Assembly (NCBI GenBank): GCA_900550385.1
Contig: URRZ01000091.1
Coordinates: 1-7,982 of the forward strand
Direction of reading: 5' to 3'
Source of the DNA: an uncultured Coriobacteriaceae bacterium
GTDB lineage: Bacteria; Actinomycetota; Coriobacteriia; Coriobacteriales; Eggerthellaceae
DNA: 7,982 nucleotides
The first letter of the stretch is position 1. Each line of letters opens with the position of its first letter. A model generated the notes under the pieces. That model did not search any database. It had not been told where the DNA came from and saw nothing but the letters and a program-made list of their open reading frames with translations. Positions 1 through 6,286 of the stretch are shown here, in pieces. Both the position numbers and the translations under genes were made by a program.

Positions 1-92
1 CAGATCGTTGTTTTCGCCCGCTGAGCTGGGCCTATGCCGGAATCTCTCCCACAGAAACCACCGAAGAGCCAAAAAACTGTTATTTGGGGTCT

Positions 93-203
93 GCGGCATC
101 AATTTGGGATCAGCAGCATCAGACATTGGTTTAGCCCGCGGCATCGAGCATGGTTTGGCCTGCGGCATCGAAGATCCCCTGGCGTTGAGCATCCCGCGGC
201 ATG
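93..203. repeat. Degenerate short tandem repeats (GCGGCATC units)
   Basis: The word GCGGCATC or a one-base variant recurs at 93, 113, 138, 162 and 196, so the spacing is 20, 25, 24 and 34 bases. The two central units also share the flanking bases, roughly GGTTTRGCCYGCGGCATCGA. Read on the minus strand the unit is CGATGCCGCRGGCYAAACCA. No gene that I can support covers it. The copies are too divergent and too few for a CRISPR array. What it does is unknown; it may be an eroded intergenic repeat. Confidence 0.5.
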
Positions 204-242
204 GAGCACCGATCAAGCCCGCGCCGCCGAACGCTCCTCCCA

Positions 243-286
243 AAACCAGAAGGGCTTCCGGATCGATCCGGAAGCCCTTCTGGTTT
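243..286. terminator. 44-bp perfect palindrome, probable bidirectional terminator
   Basis: Bases 243-264 are exactly complementary to 265-286, giving 22-bp arms with the centre GATC|GATC. The outer ends are AAA and TTT, so on either strand the transcript would form a long stem ending in a short U tract. It lies about 135 bases past the stop of the leftward DASS-carrier gene and faces whatever lies left of the window. A shared terminator for convergent transcripts is the simplest reading. A protein-binding site or cruciform is a less likely alternative. Confidence 0.65.
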
Positions 287-370
287 CGACGCCCGGGCGA
301 AAGGAGGGGGTTGCCCGGGCTTTGAGGAGGATGCGCCGGGGGAGGAGCTTGCGTGCTCGCCGCCTCCGGC

Positions 371-405
371 GGGGCCGCCGCGTTTCGGGAGGGCGCGGCG
401 GCCCC
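371..405 (-). terminator. GC-rich stem-loop after the DASS-carrier gene
   Basis: GGGGCCGCCGCG (371-382) pairs perfectly with 394-405, a 12-bp all-GC stem with an 11-base loop. It begins about 17 bases past the stop codon of the leftward carrier gene. No T run follows it on the minus strand, so it is not a classical intrinsic terminator. It could be a pause or a 3'-end protecting structure acting with the palindrome at 243-286. Confidence 0.4.
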
Positions 406-422
406 ATGGCGCCAGCGTGTCG

Positions 423-1901
423 CTACAGCACGTAGGACAGCAGGATGTAGGAGACCGAGGATGCCACGGTCACGATGGGGAACACCCACAGGCCCCAGGT
501 GAACACCCAGCGGGGCTTCTCCTGCATGGTGTCGGTGCCCAGGTACAGCGGGGCGGAACCGCCGGCGGCCATGGTGAGGAAGGCGCACAGGGCGCTCATC
601 ACGATGCCGGGGATGACGCAGCTGACGTTCACGCCCAGATCCAAGCCGTAGGCGACCAGGATGGGGCCGACGATCGTGCCGACGATGACGGCGGTGGCGG
701 TGTTCGAGAAGAAGTTCGTCAGGATCAAGGTGAACAGCACCAGGCAGACGACGAACAGCGGGAACGGCATGCTGCCGAACACCAGGCCCATGACGTCGGC
801 AAGCCAGCCGCGCACGCCCAGAGCCTCGTCGGAGACCATCATGCCGATAGCGGTGAATGCGCACACGGCCAGCACGATGCCCCAGTGGACCGCCTTGCCC
901 ATGTCGCGGTCGGGCACCAGCAAGGGCTCGCCGTCGATGTGGATGAGGGTCATCAGCACCACGATGAAGCCGAACCACATGCCTTGGCCGATGGTGCTGA
1001 AGATGCTGTAGCCTGGGATGAAGGTGGGCAGCCAGATCAGCACGATGGAGTAGGCGAAGCCGATGAGGAACAGCACGAGCGTCCACACCTGGCGCTTGTT
1101 GAACTTGGTGCCGCCCTCGGCGGTGATGGTGGCCACGTCGGCGCCCTTCAGGTTGGAGAAGTCAGCCTTGAACAGCGTGCCCACGGCAAGGCCGAAGAAC
1201 ACGGCGATGAGGATGCCGGCCAAGGCGGCGGACGCCATGTAGGACACCTGGTCGATCTGCAGGCCGGCCTCGACGATGCCGGTTTCCATGAGGCTGTAGA
1301 TCATCATGGCCATGCCCTTGAACGGGATGATGCCGCCGCCGACGGAGGCGCACACGATGGAGCCGGTGTACATGGCCTTCTTCCACTGGCTCTTGTTGTC
1401 GTAGCCCACCGTCTTGGCGATGGAGTCGACCATGGCGATGGAGAACAGGTAGGCGCCCAGCGCGCTCGCCAGCGCGCCCATCAGCGTGGCTGCCAGGAAG
1501 AAGATGACGGTGAACAGGACCGGGCGCCCGTTCAGCGTTTTCCGCGATATCATCCAGCGCGCCAAGACCGCGTCTGCGCCGCTTTCGGTGAGCGCGTACA
1601 GCACGACGAAGATGATGATCAGCTGCCACACCGTGGGGCTGCCCAGCACCGACCCGATGATGGCGTCGCCGCCGTTGTAGCCGGTGAACACCATCGAGAA
1701 GATGATCAGCAGCGAAGGCACCACCATGCCGAAGCGGTTGGCGATCATCCAGATGCCGCCGATGAAGATGCCGATGGCCTGCACGCCCTGGCGCGTGACC
1801 TCGCCCCAAGTCGGGCAGATCTGGCCGAAGATGAACATGAAGAACAGGCTTATCGCCAAGTGGATGAACTTCTTGGTGGTATAGGGTTCGTTCACACCCA
1901 T
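423..1901 (-). CDS. DASS/SLC13-like carboxylate (anion:Na+ symporter family) carrier
   Basis: A 492-residue integral membrane protein, about the usual length for the divalent anion:Na+ symporter family, which carries C4 dicarboxylates, citrate or sulfate. Hydrophobic segments run from residue 11 to the C-terminus. The clearest family mark is TNFFSNTATAV (395-405), the second SNT hairpin motif, followed by VGTIVGPIL. The matching first hairpin (about 144-160) reads LASALGAYLFS and lacks SNT, so ion and substrate binding may differ from characterised members. The ATG at 1901 lies just after AAGGGA and 6 bases past the stop of the upstream hydrolase gene. The two are therefore almost certainly cotranscribed and probably translationally coupled. 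The inferred role is import (or exchange) of an organic anion linked to the hydrolase reaction. Substrate unknown. A more distant member of the wider ion transporter superfamily is possible. Confidence 0.8.
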   Translation of the reverse strand: MGVNEPYTTKKFIHLAISLFFMFIFGQICPTWGEVTRQGVQAIGIFIGGIWMIANRFGMVVPSLLIIFSMVFTGYNGGDAIIGSVLGSPTVWQLIIIFVVLYALTESGADAVLARWMISRKTLNGRPVLFTVIFFLAATLMGALASALGAYLFSIAMVDSIAKTVGYDNKSQWKKAMYTGSIVCASVGGGIIPFKGMAMMIYSLMETGIVEAGLQIDQVSYMASAALAGILIAVFFGLAVGTLFKADFSNLKGADVATITAEGGTKFNKRQVWTLVLFLIGFAYSIVLIWLPTFIPGYSIFSTIGQGMWFGFIVVLMTLIHIDGEPLLVPDRDMGKAVHWGIVLAVCAFTAIGMMVSDEALGVRGWLADVMGLVFGSMPFPLFVVCLVLFTLILTNFFSNTATAVIVGTIVGPILVAYGLDLGVNVSCVIPGIVMSALCAFLTMAAGGSAPLYLGTDTMQEKPRWVFTWGLWVFPIVTVASSVSYILLSYVL

Positions 1902-1907
1902 GGTCCC

Positions 1908-2798
1908 TTATTCCTTCCCCTCGTTTTTACGCGGCCTCAGGCGCTCGGGCTGAGGCGGCAGCAGCTTGTCTGCCTCGACGGCCTGCTGCCTCATGCGGTC
2001 GATGCACATGTCGGTGAACATGCGCTCGTAGTACTTGTAGCGGTCCTTGCCCAAGACGAACGGGTTCGGCACGCCGTCGCAGATGCTGCGGACGATCTCC
2101 AGACGCTCGCAGAGCTTGTCGACGAACGGGTGGTTGGAGATCTCCGCGTCGACGCCCAGCTCCTCGGTGATCTTGGCGAACTTCAGCGTGGAGTTCAGGT
2201 AGTCCACCTTGTCCGACATCGTCCACGGAACGCCGGTGCCGCCCCACAGGGCGACCATGTGCGGGCGCCCCTCGTCGGTGACGGGGAAGACGAAGCTCAT
2301 GCAGCCGGGGGTGTGGCCGGGGGTCCAGAACGTGCGGACCTCGGTGTCGCCCAGGCGGAACGAGCCGCCGTCCTCCAGGTAGTCGTTGATCTCCCACTTC
2401 AGCACGCCCGTGCGGTTGCGGGTGTCGTGCTGCGCGAACTCGTAGTCGATCTTGGACATGTAGACGGTGCAGCCCGTCTGCTGGCGGAACCAGTCCGACA
2501 TGCCGTAATGATCGCCGTGCCCGTGCGTGATGAGGATCGCCTTCAGGTCGTTCATGTCCAGACCGAGCTGCTTGTAGCCCTCCACGATGAGGTCGCGGTG
2601 CTTCTCGAGCGGCTCCATGCAGTCGATCTGGATGAGGCCCTCGCTGGTTTCCAGCACGAAGCAGCATACGTTCGTGGTGCCGATGAACGACAGCTGGTCG
2701 AAGAAGCGGGTGGCCTGCACCGGCTCCTCGTCGTCGAATAGGGGCTTATGCGGCCTGATGGGCCGCCAGCCGCTGTAACGCAGGGATTGTTCTGGCAT
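1908..2798 (-). CDS. MBL-fold metallo-hydrolase, subclass B3-like, cytosolic (copy 1)
   Basis: A 296-residue metallo-beta-lactamase-fold hydrolase. The binuclear zinc motif is THGHGDH (H92, H94, D96, H97). The third and fourth ligand histidines are probably H162 in GHTPGC and H223 in SNHPF, a pattern like subclass B3 enzymes. There is no signal peptide, so a role as a periplasmic beta-lactamase is unlikely. It probably hydrolyses an ester, thioester, lactone or similar bond in the cytosol. The C-terminus (about 276-296) is a charged, proline- and arginine-rich tail that the second copy lacks. The ATG at 2798 has AGGAGT 6 bases upstream. It is the first gene of a leftward operon with the DASS carrier. 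From the shared N-terminus GWRPIRPHKP and my manual count of 57 identities over the first 100 ungapped positions, it is a clear paralogue of the gene at 3969. Family sure, substrate unknown. Confidence 0.93.
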   Translation of the reverse strand: MPEQSLRYSGWRPIRPHKPLFDDEEPVQATRFFDQLSFIGTTNVCCFVLETSEGLIQIDCMEPLEKHRDLIVEGYKQLGLDMNDLKAILITHGHGDHYGMSDWFRQQTGCTVYMSKIDYEFAQHDTRNRTGVLKWEINDYLEDGGSFRLGDTEVRTFWTPGHTPGCMSFVFPVTDEGRPHMVALWGGTGVPWTMSDKVDYLNSTLKFAKITEELGVDAEISNHPFVDKLCERLEIVRSICDGVPNPFVLGKDRYKYYERMFTDMCIDRMRQQAVEADKLLPPQPERLRPRKNEGKE

Positions 2799-2870
2799 GG
2801 TGTACTCCTATCTGCTTACCGCCCCGGCGGCGCGGCATCCCCCATCCGTCGCCGCCCCTTGATTGGAGGC

Positions 2871-2899
2871 ATCATATCTTACGTAAAGAGCGATATCGA
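2871..2899 (-). promoter_or_regulatory. Predicted promoter of the leftward hydrolase-carrier operon
   Basis: On the minus strand a TATGAT -10 box (2876 to 2871, 5 of 6 bases to consensus) lies 17 bases after TCGATA (2899 to 2894, 4 of 6). This predicts a start near 2864 and a leader of about 65 bases before the ATG at 2798. The palindrome TTACGTAA sits inside the spacer at 2879-2886, where a bound repressor would block polymerase. It is a prediction from sequence only. Confidence 0.5.
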
Positions 2900-2903
2900 T
2901 ATT

Positions 2904-2919
2904 TACGTAATACGTTATG
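2904..2919 (-). promoter_or_regulatory. Predicted TetR operator, upstream of the leftward operon
   Basis: The minus strand reads CATAACGTATTACGTA. It matches 13 of 16 bases of the site at 3715-3730. It lies 4 bases upstream of the predicted -35 box of the leftward hydrolase operon and overlaps a second TTACGTAA palindrome (2903-2910). The regulator encoded 190 bases to the right is the obvious candidate to bind it. Inferred from the repeated motif and position. Confidence 0.5.
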
Positions 2920-2985
2920 CCTTATCGCGTAAAATACCTTCCTGCCGTTTGCAAGAAAAGACTTTATTTTGCATTACGGGATGCG

Positions 2986-3013
2986 TATAATAACGACTTT
3001 CATAATGCATTAT
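2986..3013 (+). promoter_or_regulatory. Predicted tetR-type gene promoter -10 with palindrome over the start site
   Basis: A perfect TATAAT (2986-2991) has only a poor -35 match at the right distance (TTTATT, 2963-2968). Directly after it, at about the predicted transcription start, is the perfect 12-bp palindrome ATAATGCATTAT (3002-3013). Just upstream, CATTACGGGATGCGTA (2972-2987) is a weak relative (11 of 16) of the operator motif. This layout suggests autoregulation of the regulator gene. A second possible -10, TACAAT, lies at 3047-3052, so the true start is uncertain. Confidence 0.4.
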
Positions 3014-3110
3014 CGAACTATTCACGTCGGCGCGCTTTCGAACTGCTACAATGTTCTACCGATAAAAGAAGCAGGTAGACGCCCCTCATGCAGGGGAAGC
3101 GAGGTGGACG

Positions 3111-3692
3111 ATGGCCATCAAGCCGACGAAACGGGAGCTCCATTCCCAGGAGACGCGCGCGAAGCTGGTGAGCGCGGCCGAGGAGCTGTTCAACGAATAC
3201 GGGTTCGACCAGGTGAGCGTCAAGGACATCAGCGAGAAGGCCGGCGTGACCATCGGCGCCCTGTACCATCACTTCAAAAGCAAGGACGAGCTGATGCTGC
3301 AGGTGTTCCTCGGCCACGACCAGACGTTCAGCAAGATGTCGGAGCGGTTCTCGCAAAGCGACGACCCCATCGGCGATCTGGAGTACTTCCTGTGCGAGTA
3401 CATGCCGCAGCGGATCCGCGAAGACGGCATGGATTTCACGAAGCACCGCGTGCTGCGCTTCTACGACTACGGCCTGAAGACCGAGTTCGACCATTGCCTG
3501 ATGTCGGCGGTGCGGCGGGGGATCGAGCTGGGCTGCTACAAGGAGGGGCTGACCGACCAGATGCTCTACGACCTGTTCTCCGCGATCCACCGCGGAGCCG
3601 CCTACGAGCTGTGCGCCAGCGTGCACGAGGTCGATCTCGCCGAGGTGACCCGCCAGCGCTTGAAGCTGACCTTGGGGGGAGTCCAAAGCTAG
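3111..3692 (+). CDS. TetR/AcrR-family transcriptional regulator
   Basis: A 193-residue regulator of typical TetR length. The N-terminal domain is diagnostic: TRAKLVSAAEELFNEYGF (15-32) is helix 1, and VSVKDISEKAGVTIGALYHH (35-54) followed by FKSKDEL is the helix-turn-helix and helix 4 start. The helical C-terminal half (about 65-185) would bind ligand and form the dimer. It carries no motif that names the ligand. The ATG at 3111 follows GAGGTGGA. The gene is divergent from the leftward hydrolase-carrier operon and codirectional with the rightward one. Repeated palindromic sites lie in both flanking AT-rich intergenic regions. I infer that it represses both pairs and probably itself, with the transported anion or a product as inducer. 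Activation is less usual for the family but cannot be excluded. No terminator is evident between it and the next gene, so some readthrough is possible. Confidence 0.94.
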   Translation: MAIKPTKRELHSQETRAKLVSAAEELFNEYGFDQVSVKDISEKAGVTIGALYHHFKSKDELMLQVFLGHDQTFSKMSERFSQSDDPIGDLEYFLCEYMPQRIREDGMDFTKHRVLRFYDYGLKTEFDHCLMSAVRRGIELGCYKEGLTDQMLYDLFSAIHRGAAYELCASVHEVDLAEVTRQRLKLTLGGVQS

Positions 3693-3702
3693 GGGAGTCC
3701 CG

Positions 3703-3730
3703 CATTACGCGTAACATAACGCGTTACGCA
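3703..3730 (+). promoter_or_regulatory. Predicted double TetR operator, upstream site
   Basis: Two 10-bp perfect palindromes lie 2 bases apart: TTACGCGTAA (3705-3714) and TAACGCGTTA (3717-3726). The second forms the core of CATAACGCGTTACGCA (3715-3730), the clearest copy of the repeated 16-mer. The overlapping CATTACGCGTAACATA (3703-3718) agrees at 12 of 16. The pair lies about 43 bases upstream of the predicted -35 box of the rightward hydrolase operon and 11 bases after the regulator's stop codon. Confidence 0.6.
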
Positions 3731-3772
3731 GCGTGCTCGATTGTACTACATCCCATTGGAAAATTAAAGACT

Positions 3773-3800
3773 GTTACACGTTCTTTTCGGCTGCTATCTT
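3773..3800 (+). promoter_or_regulatory. Predicted promoter of the rightward hydrolase-carrier operon
   Basis: GTTACA (3773-3778, 4 of 6 to the -35 consensus) is followed after 16 bases by TATCTT (3795-3800, 4 of 6). The boxes are modest, but their placement between two copies of the operator motif supports the call. The predicted start near 3807 would leave a leader of about 160 bases before the ATG at 3969. Confidence 0.4.
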
Positions 3801-3810
3801 TCCCCTAAAA

Positions 3811-3826
3811 CATAGCGCGCTACGCA
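3811..3826 (+). promoter_or_regulatory. Predicted TetR operator, downstream site
   Basis: CATAGCGCGCTACGCA matches 14 of 16 bases of the site at 3715-3730. The two differences are symmetrical, so the core stays a perfect palindrome (TAGCGCGCTA, 3813-3822). Such paired changes are what selection for a dimeric binding site would leave. It lies directly after the predicted -10 box, over the likely transcription start, a classical repression position. Confidence 0.6.
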
Positions 3827-3968
3827 ACCAGCTACCGAAGGCGATACCGTATTGGCTACTGTGAAGGACGAAGCGCCTGAAACGCTGGGGAAACGCGCTG
3901 TGGGAAAGGGGAATGCGGTGATGAGCTGGGACGATTCGCCGCAAGGCATCCGATTGAGGAGGGATACC

Positions 3969-4820
3969 ATGCCTGAAGAAACCCTGCGTTACAACGGATG
4001 GCGGCCCATCAGGCCGCACAAGCCGGACTTCGATGCCGAAGTGCCGGTGAAGCCCACGCGCTTCTTCGACCAGATGTGCTACATCGGCGACCACAGCGTG
4101 TGCTGCTACCTGCTGGAGACCAGCGAGGGATGCGTGCTCGTCGACGCCATGTGGCCGCGCGAGCAGTACGCGAACCTGCTGAAGGACGGCATCAAGGAGC
4201 TCGGCCACGAGCTGTCCGAGGTCAAGGCAATCGTGCTGACCCACGCGCACGAGGACCACTACGGCATCGCCGACTGGTTCCGCGACCAGTTCGGCACCAA
4301 GATCTACCTGAGCGGGATCGACAACGCCTACGGCAAGGATCCCGACCAGATCCCCGGCATGCCGCCGCTCAAGCCGCTTTCCTGGGACGCCGACGTGCTG
4401 CTGCAGGACGGCGACGTGCTGGCCTTCGGCGACACGAGGATCCAATGCGTGCTCACCCCGGGCCACACCCCCGGCTGCATGAGCTACATCATCGACGTGA
4501 CCGACTGCGGGGCCCCGCACAAGGTGATGCTGTGGGGCGGCACCGGCGTGATGCCCTGGACCGATCCCGACGAGTACATGGCCTCCGTCGACAAGTTCGA
4601 GGCCGTCTGCGAGGAGCAGGGCGTCGACTGCTACGTGAGCAACCACCCGTTCGTCGACCTGGCCTACCTCAAGCTCGACATCGTCAACCACATGGTCGAC
4701 GGCGTGAACAACCCGTTCGTCAGCTCGCCCGCGGCGGTTCGCGATTGCCTGGAGATGTTCCGCGGCCGCGCCCTCGACGCGAAGGCGCAGCGCGCCGCCG
4801 GCGTCGAGTTCAAGATGTAG
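3969..4820 (+). CDS. MBL-fold metallo-hydrolase, subclass B3-like, cytosolic (copy 2)
   Basis: A 283-residue metallo-beta-lactamase-fold hydrolase, paralogous to the gene at 1908-2798. The zinc motif is THAHEDH (H92, H94, D96, H97), with H166 in GHTPGC and H226 in SNHPF as the likely remaining ligands. No signal peptide is visible. I chose the ATG at 3969 because GAGGAGGG (3956-3963) sits 5 bases before it and the product then starts MPEETLRYNGWRPIRPHKP, matching the start of its paralogue. The frame is open upstream to a TTG at 3852 and includes an ATG at 3921, but neither has a good ribosome site. Compared with copy 1 it has a 3-residue-longer region between D96-H97 and H166 and lacks the basic C-terminal tail. 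It heads an operon with the CitMHS carrier 45 bases downstream. It probably cleaves a compound related to that carrier's substrate. The reaction is unknown. Confidence 0.93.
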   Translation: MPEETLRYNGWRPIRPHKPDFDAEVPVKPTRFFDQMCYIGDHSVCCYLLETSEGCVLVDAMWPREQYANLLKDGIKELGHELSEVKAIVLTHAHEDHYGIADWFRDQFGTKIYLSGIDNAYGKDPDQIPGMPPLKPLSWDADVLLQDGDVLAFGDTRIQCVLTPGHTPGCMSYIIDVTDCGAPHKVMLWGGTGVMPWTDPDEYMASVDKFEAVCEEQGVDCYVSNHPFVDLAYLKLDIVNHMVDGVNNPFVSSPAAVRDCLEMFRGRALDAKAQRAAGVEFKM

Positions 4821-4865
4821 CCGCCGCGCTTCGGCGAAGATCAAACCTAAGAGAGGGGAAACCTG

Positions 4866-6185
4866 ATGGATCCTGTCATTATCGCAATCCTTTTGGTGGT
4901 GATACTGTTCGCGGCGCTGCTGTGGAACAAGATCCCCACGCCCATCACCATGATGGTGATCCCGTTCGTGTTCGCGCTCATCGCGGGCTACACCCTGCTG
5001 GAAACCGCCACCGCGGTCGCCAACCAGTTCAACAGCCTCATGACCAGCGTCGGCTACATGATCCTGTTCAGCTTGCTGTATTTCCAGGTGGTCACCGACT
5101 GCGGCATGTTCGACACCATTATCGACAAGCTGCTGTCCATCGTGGGAACCAAGATCAACGTTCCGGTGATCCTCGTGCTCACCGCCGTCATCTCGCTGAT
5201 CGTGTCGCTGACCACCAACATCACCGCCGCCTACCTGGTCACGGTGCCCATCGTGCTCACGCTGTTCAAGCGCTTCGAGATGGACCGCATGGCCGCCATC
5301 ATCATCTGTGGCACCTCGCTGGTCATCTTCTCGTTCCTGCCATGGTCGTTCGGCCTGGCCATGGCCTCGCAGATGATCGGCGCCGAGATCAACGACCTGT
5401 CGGCTGCCGCCATGCCGTGGGCGATGTGCTTCGTCCCCGTGCTCATCCTCGAGATCGTCTACTTCACGCTGGCGCATAAGAAGGCGCACGGCACGCTGGC
5501 GCTGCCCCATGGCGCCGCCGAGGAGGCCGAGGAGCAGCAGCGCAAGGAGAACCCGTTCGCCCGCCCGAAGCTGTTCTGGTTCAACCTGATCCTGTTCATC
5601 GCTGTGGTGCTGTGCCTGACCCTGTCCGGCCTGCCCGCGTGGTCGATCTTCGCCGCCGCCGCGTTCCTGGGCTCCATCGTCAACTACCCCAAGGACTCCG
5701 GCAAGGTGTGGAACAAGGCCGCCACGCCCATCCTGAACATCCTGCTGATGCTGCTGGCCGTGTCCGCCTACATCGCCGTGTTCAGCTATGCCCCTGAGGG
5801 CGGCACCTCGCTGCTCAACGCGCTGTCCGCTTGGCTGGTGGGCTCGGTGCCCGAGTTCCTGCTGCGCTACTCCGGCGTCATCTTCGTCATCCTGGCCGTC
5901 ATCATCGTCCGCCTGGTGCCCTACCAGATGTACATGGCCATGTTCCCGATGATCGCGTCGGTGGGCCTGGCATTCGACATCTCCGCCGTCGCCATGATCG
6001 CGCCGCTCGCCGTCGTGATGGGCATGGGCTCCGCCGTGTCGCCGATGACCGCCACCACCTACGTGTCCACGGCCGTCGCGGAAGTGGACATCATGGAGCT
6101 GGGCAAGCGCGGCGTCATCTACATGGAGGTCGGCGTCATCGTGGCGACGATCATCGCCGCCGTGTTCGGTCTGCTGCCCGTGTAG
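4866..6185 (+). CDS. CitMHS-type citrate/carboxylate:cation symporter
   Basis: A 439-residue membrane carrier resembling the CitMHS family (metal-citrate:H+ symporters), of typical family length. It opens with a hydrophobic helix (3-20). The stretch FSLLYFQVVTDCGMFDTIID (68-87) and SLTTNITAAYLVTVP (114-128) match the family's first repeat half. A charged loop (about 203-235) divides the protein, and the second half holds PYQMYMAMFPMI (352-363) and GSAVSPMTATTYVS (388-401), the second re-entrant region. The ATG at 4866 follows GAGAGGGGAA. It is cotranscribed with the hydrolase upstream and closed by a terminator at 6240-6286. Family members import citrate bound to a divalent metal, but here the substrate may be another di- or tricarboxylate. 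It differs from the DASS carrier paired with hydrolase copy 1, though both belong to the same broad ion transporter superfamily. Confidence 0.82.
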   Translation: MDPVIIAILLVVILFAALLWNKIPTPITMMVIPFVFALIAGYTLLETATAVANQFNSLMTSVGYMILFSLLYFQVVTDCGMFDTIIDKLLSIVGTKINVPVILVLTAVISLIVSLTTNITAAYLVTVPIVLTLFKRFEMDRMAAIIICGTSLVIFSFLPWSFGLAMASQMIGAEINDLSAAAMPWAMCFVPVLILEIVYFTLAHKKAHGTLALPHGAAEEAEEQQRKENPFARPKLFWFNLILFIAVVLCLTLSGLPAWSIFAAAAFLGSIVNYPKDSGKVWNKAATPILNILLMLLAVSAYIAVFSYAPEGGTSLLNALSAWLVGSVPEFLLRYSGVIFVILAVIIVRLVPYQMYMAMFPMIASVGLAFDISAVAMIAPLAVVMGMGSAVSPMTATTYVSTAVAEVDIMELGKRGVIYMEVGVIVATIIAAVFGLLPV

Positions 6186-6239
6186 GCTTCCCATCGAAAA
6201 GGCGGGCGCGCCGGTTCCTGCCAGCATCCTCCCGGCTGC

Positions 6240-6286
6240 CGCGGCCCCATCCCCAATCGTTCGGGGAGGGGCCGCGCGCCGTTTTT
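6240..6286 (+). terminator. Intrinsic terminator after the CitMHS-type carrier
   Basis: CGCGGCCCC (6240-6248) pairs with 6268-6276. After one bulged A, TCCCC (6250-6254) pairs with GGGGA (6263-6267), leaving an 8-base loop. TTTTT follows at 6282-6286. It starts about 55 bases after the carrier's stop codon and should end the rightward operon, which separates it from the NhaC-like remnant and the esterase. Confidence 0.85.

Noticed and set aside
1..24. Possible last codons (QIVVFAR, stop) of a gene entering from the left
   Set aside because: Seven codons are too few to tell a real gene end from chance.
93..203. CRISPR array
   Set aside because: Repeat words are only 8 bases and imperfect, spacing is irregular, and no cas genes are in view.
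8..325. Small plus-strand ORF with repeated GLARGIE/GLACGIE residues
   Set aside because: The repetition follows from the DNA repeat at 93-203, and the frame runs straight through the 44-bp palindrome. No convincing ribosome site precedes it.
201..2741. Very long plus-strand open frame (846 codons)
   Set aside because: It lies antisense to both the DASS carrier and hydrolase copy 1. Its product is a low-complexity mix rich in His, Asp, Gly and Ala, as expected from the complement of GC-rich coding DNA.
3676..3700. Direct repeat GGGGAGTCC at 3676 and 3692
   Set aside because: Nine bases, one copy inside the regulator's last codons; not linked to any promoter or mobile element, so likely chance.
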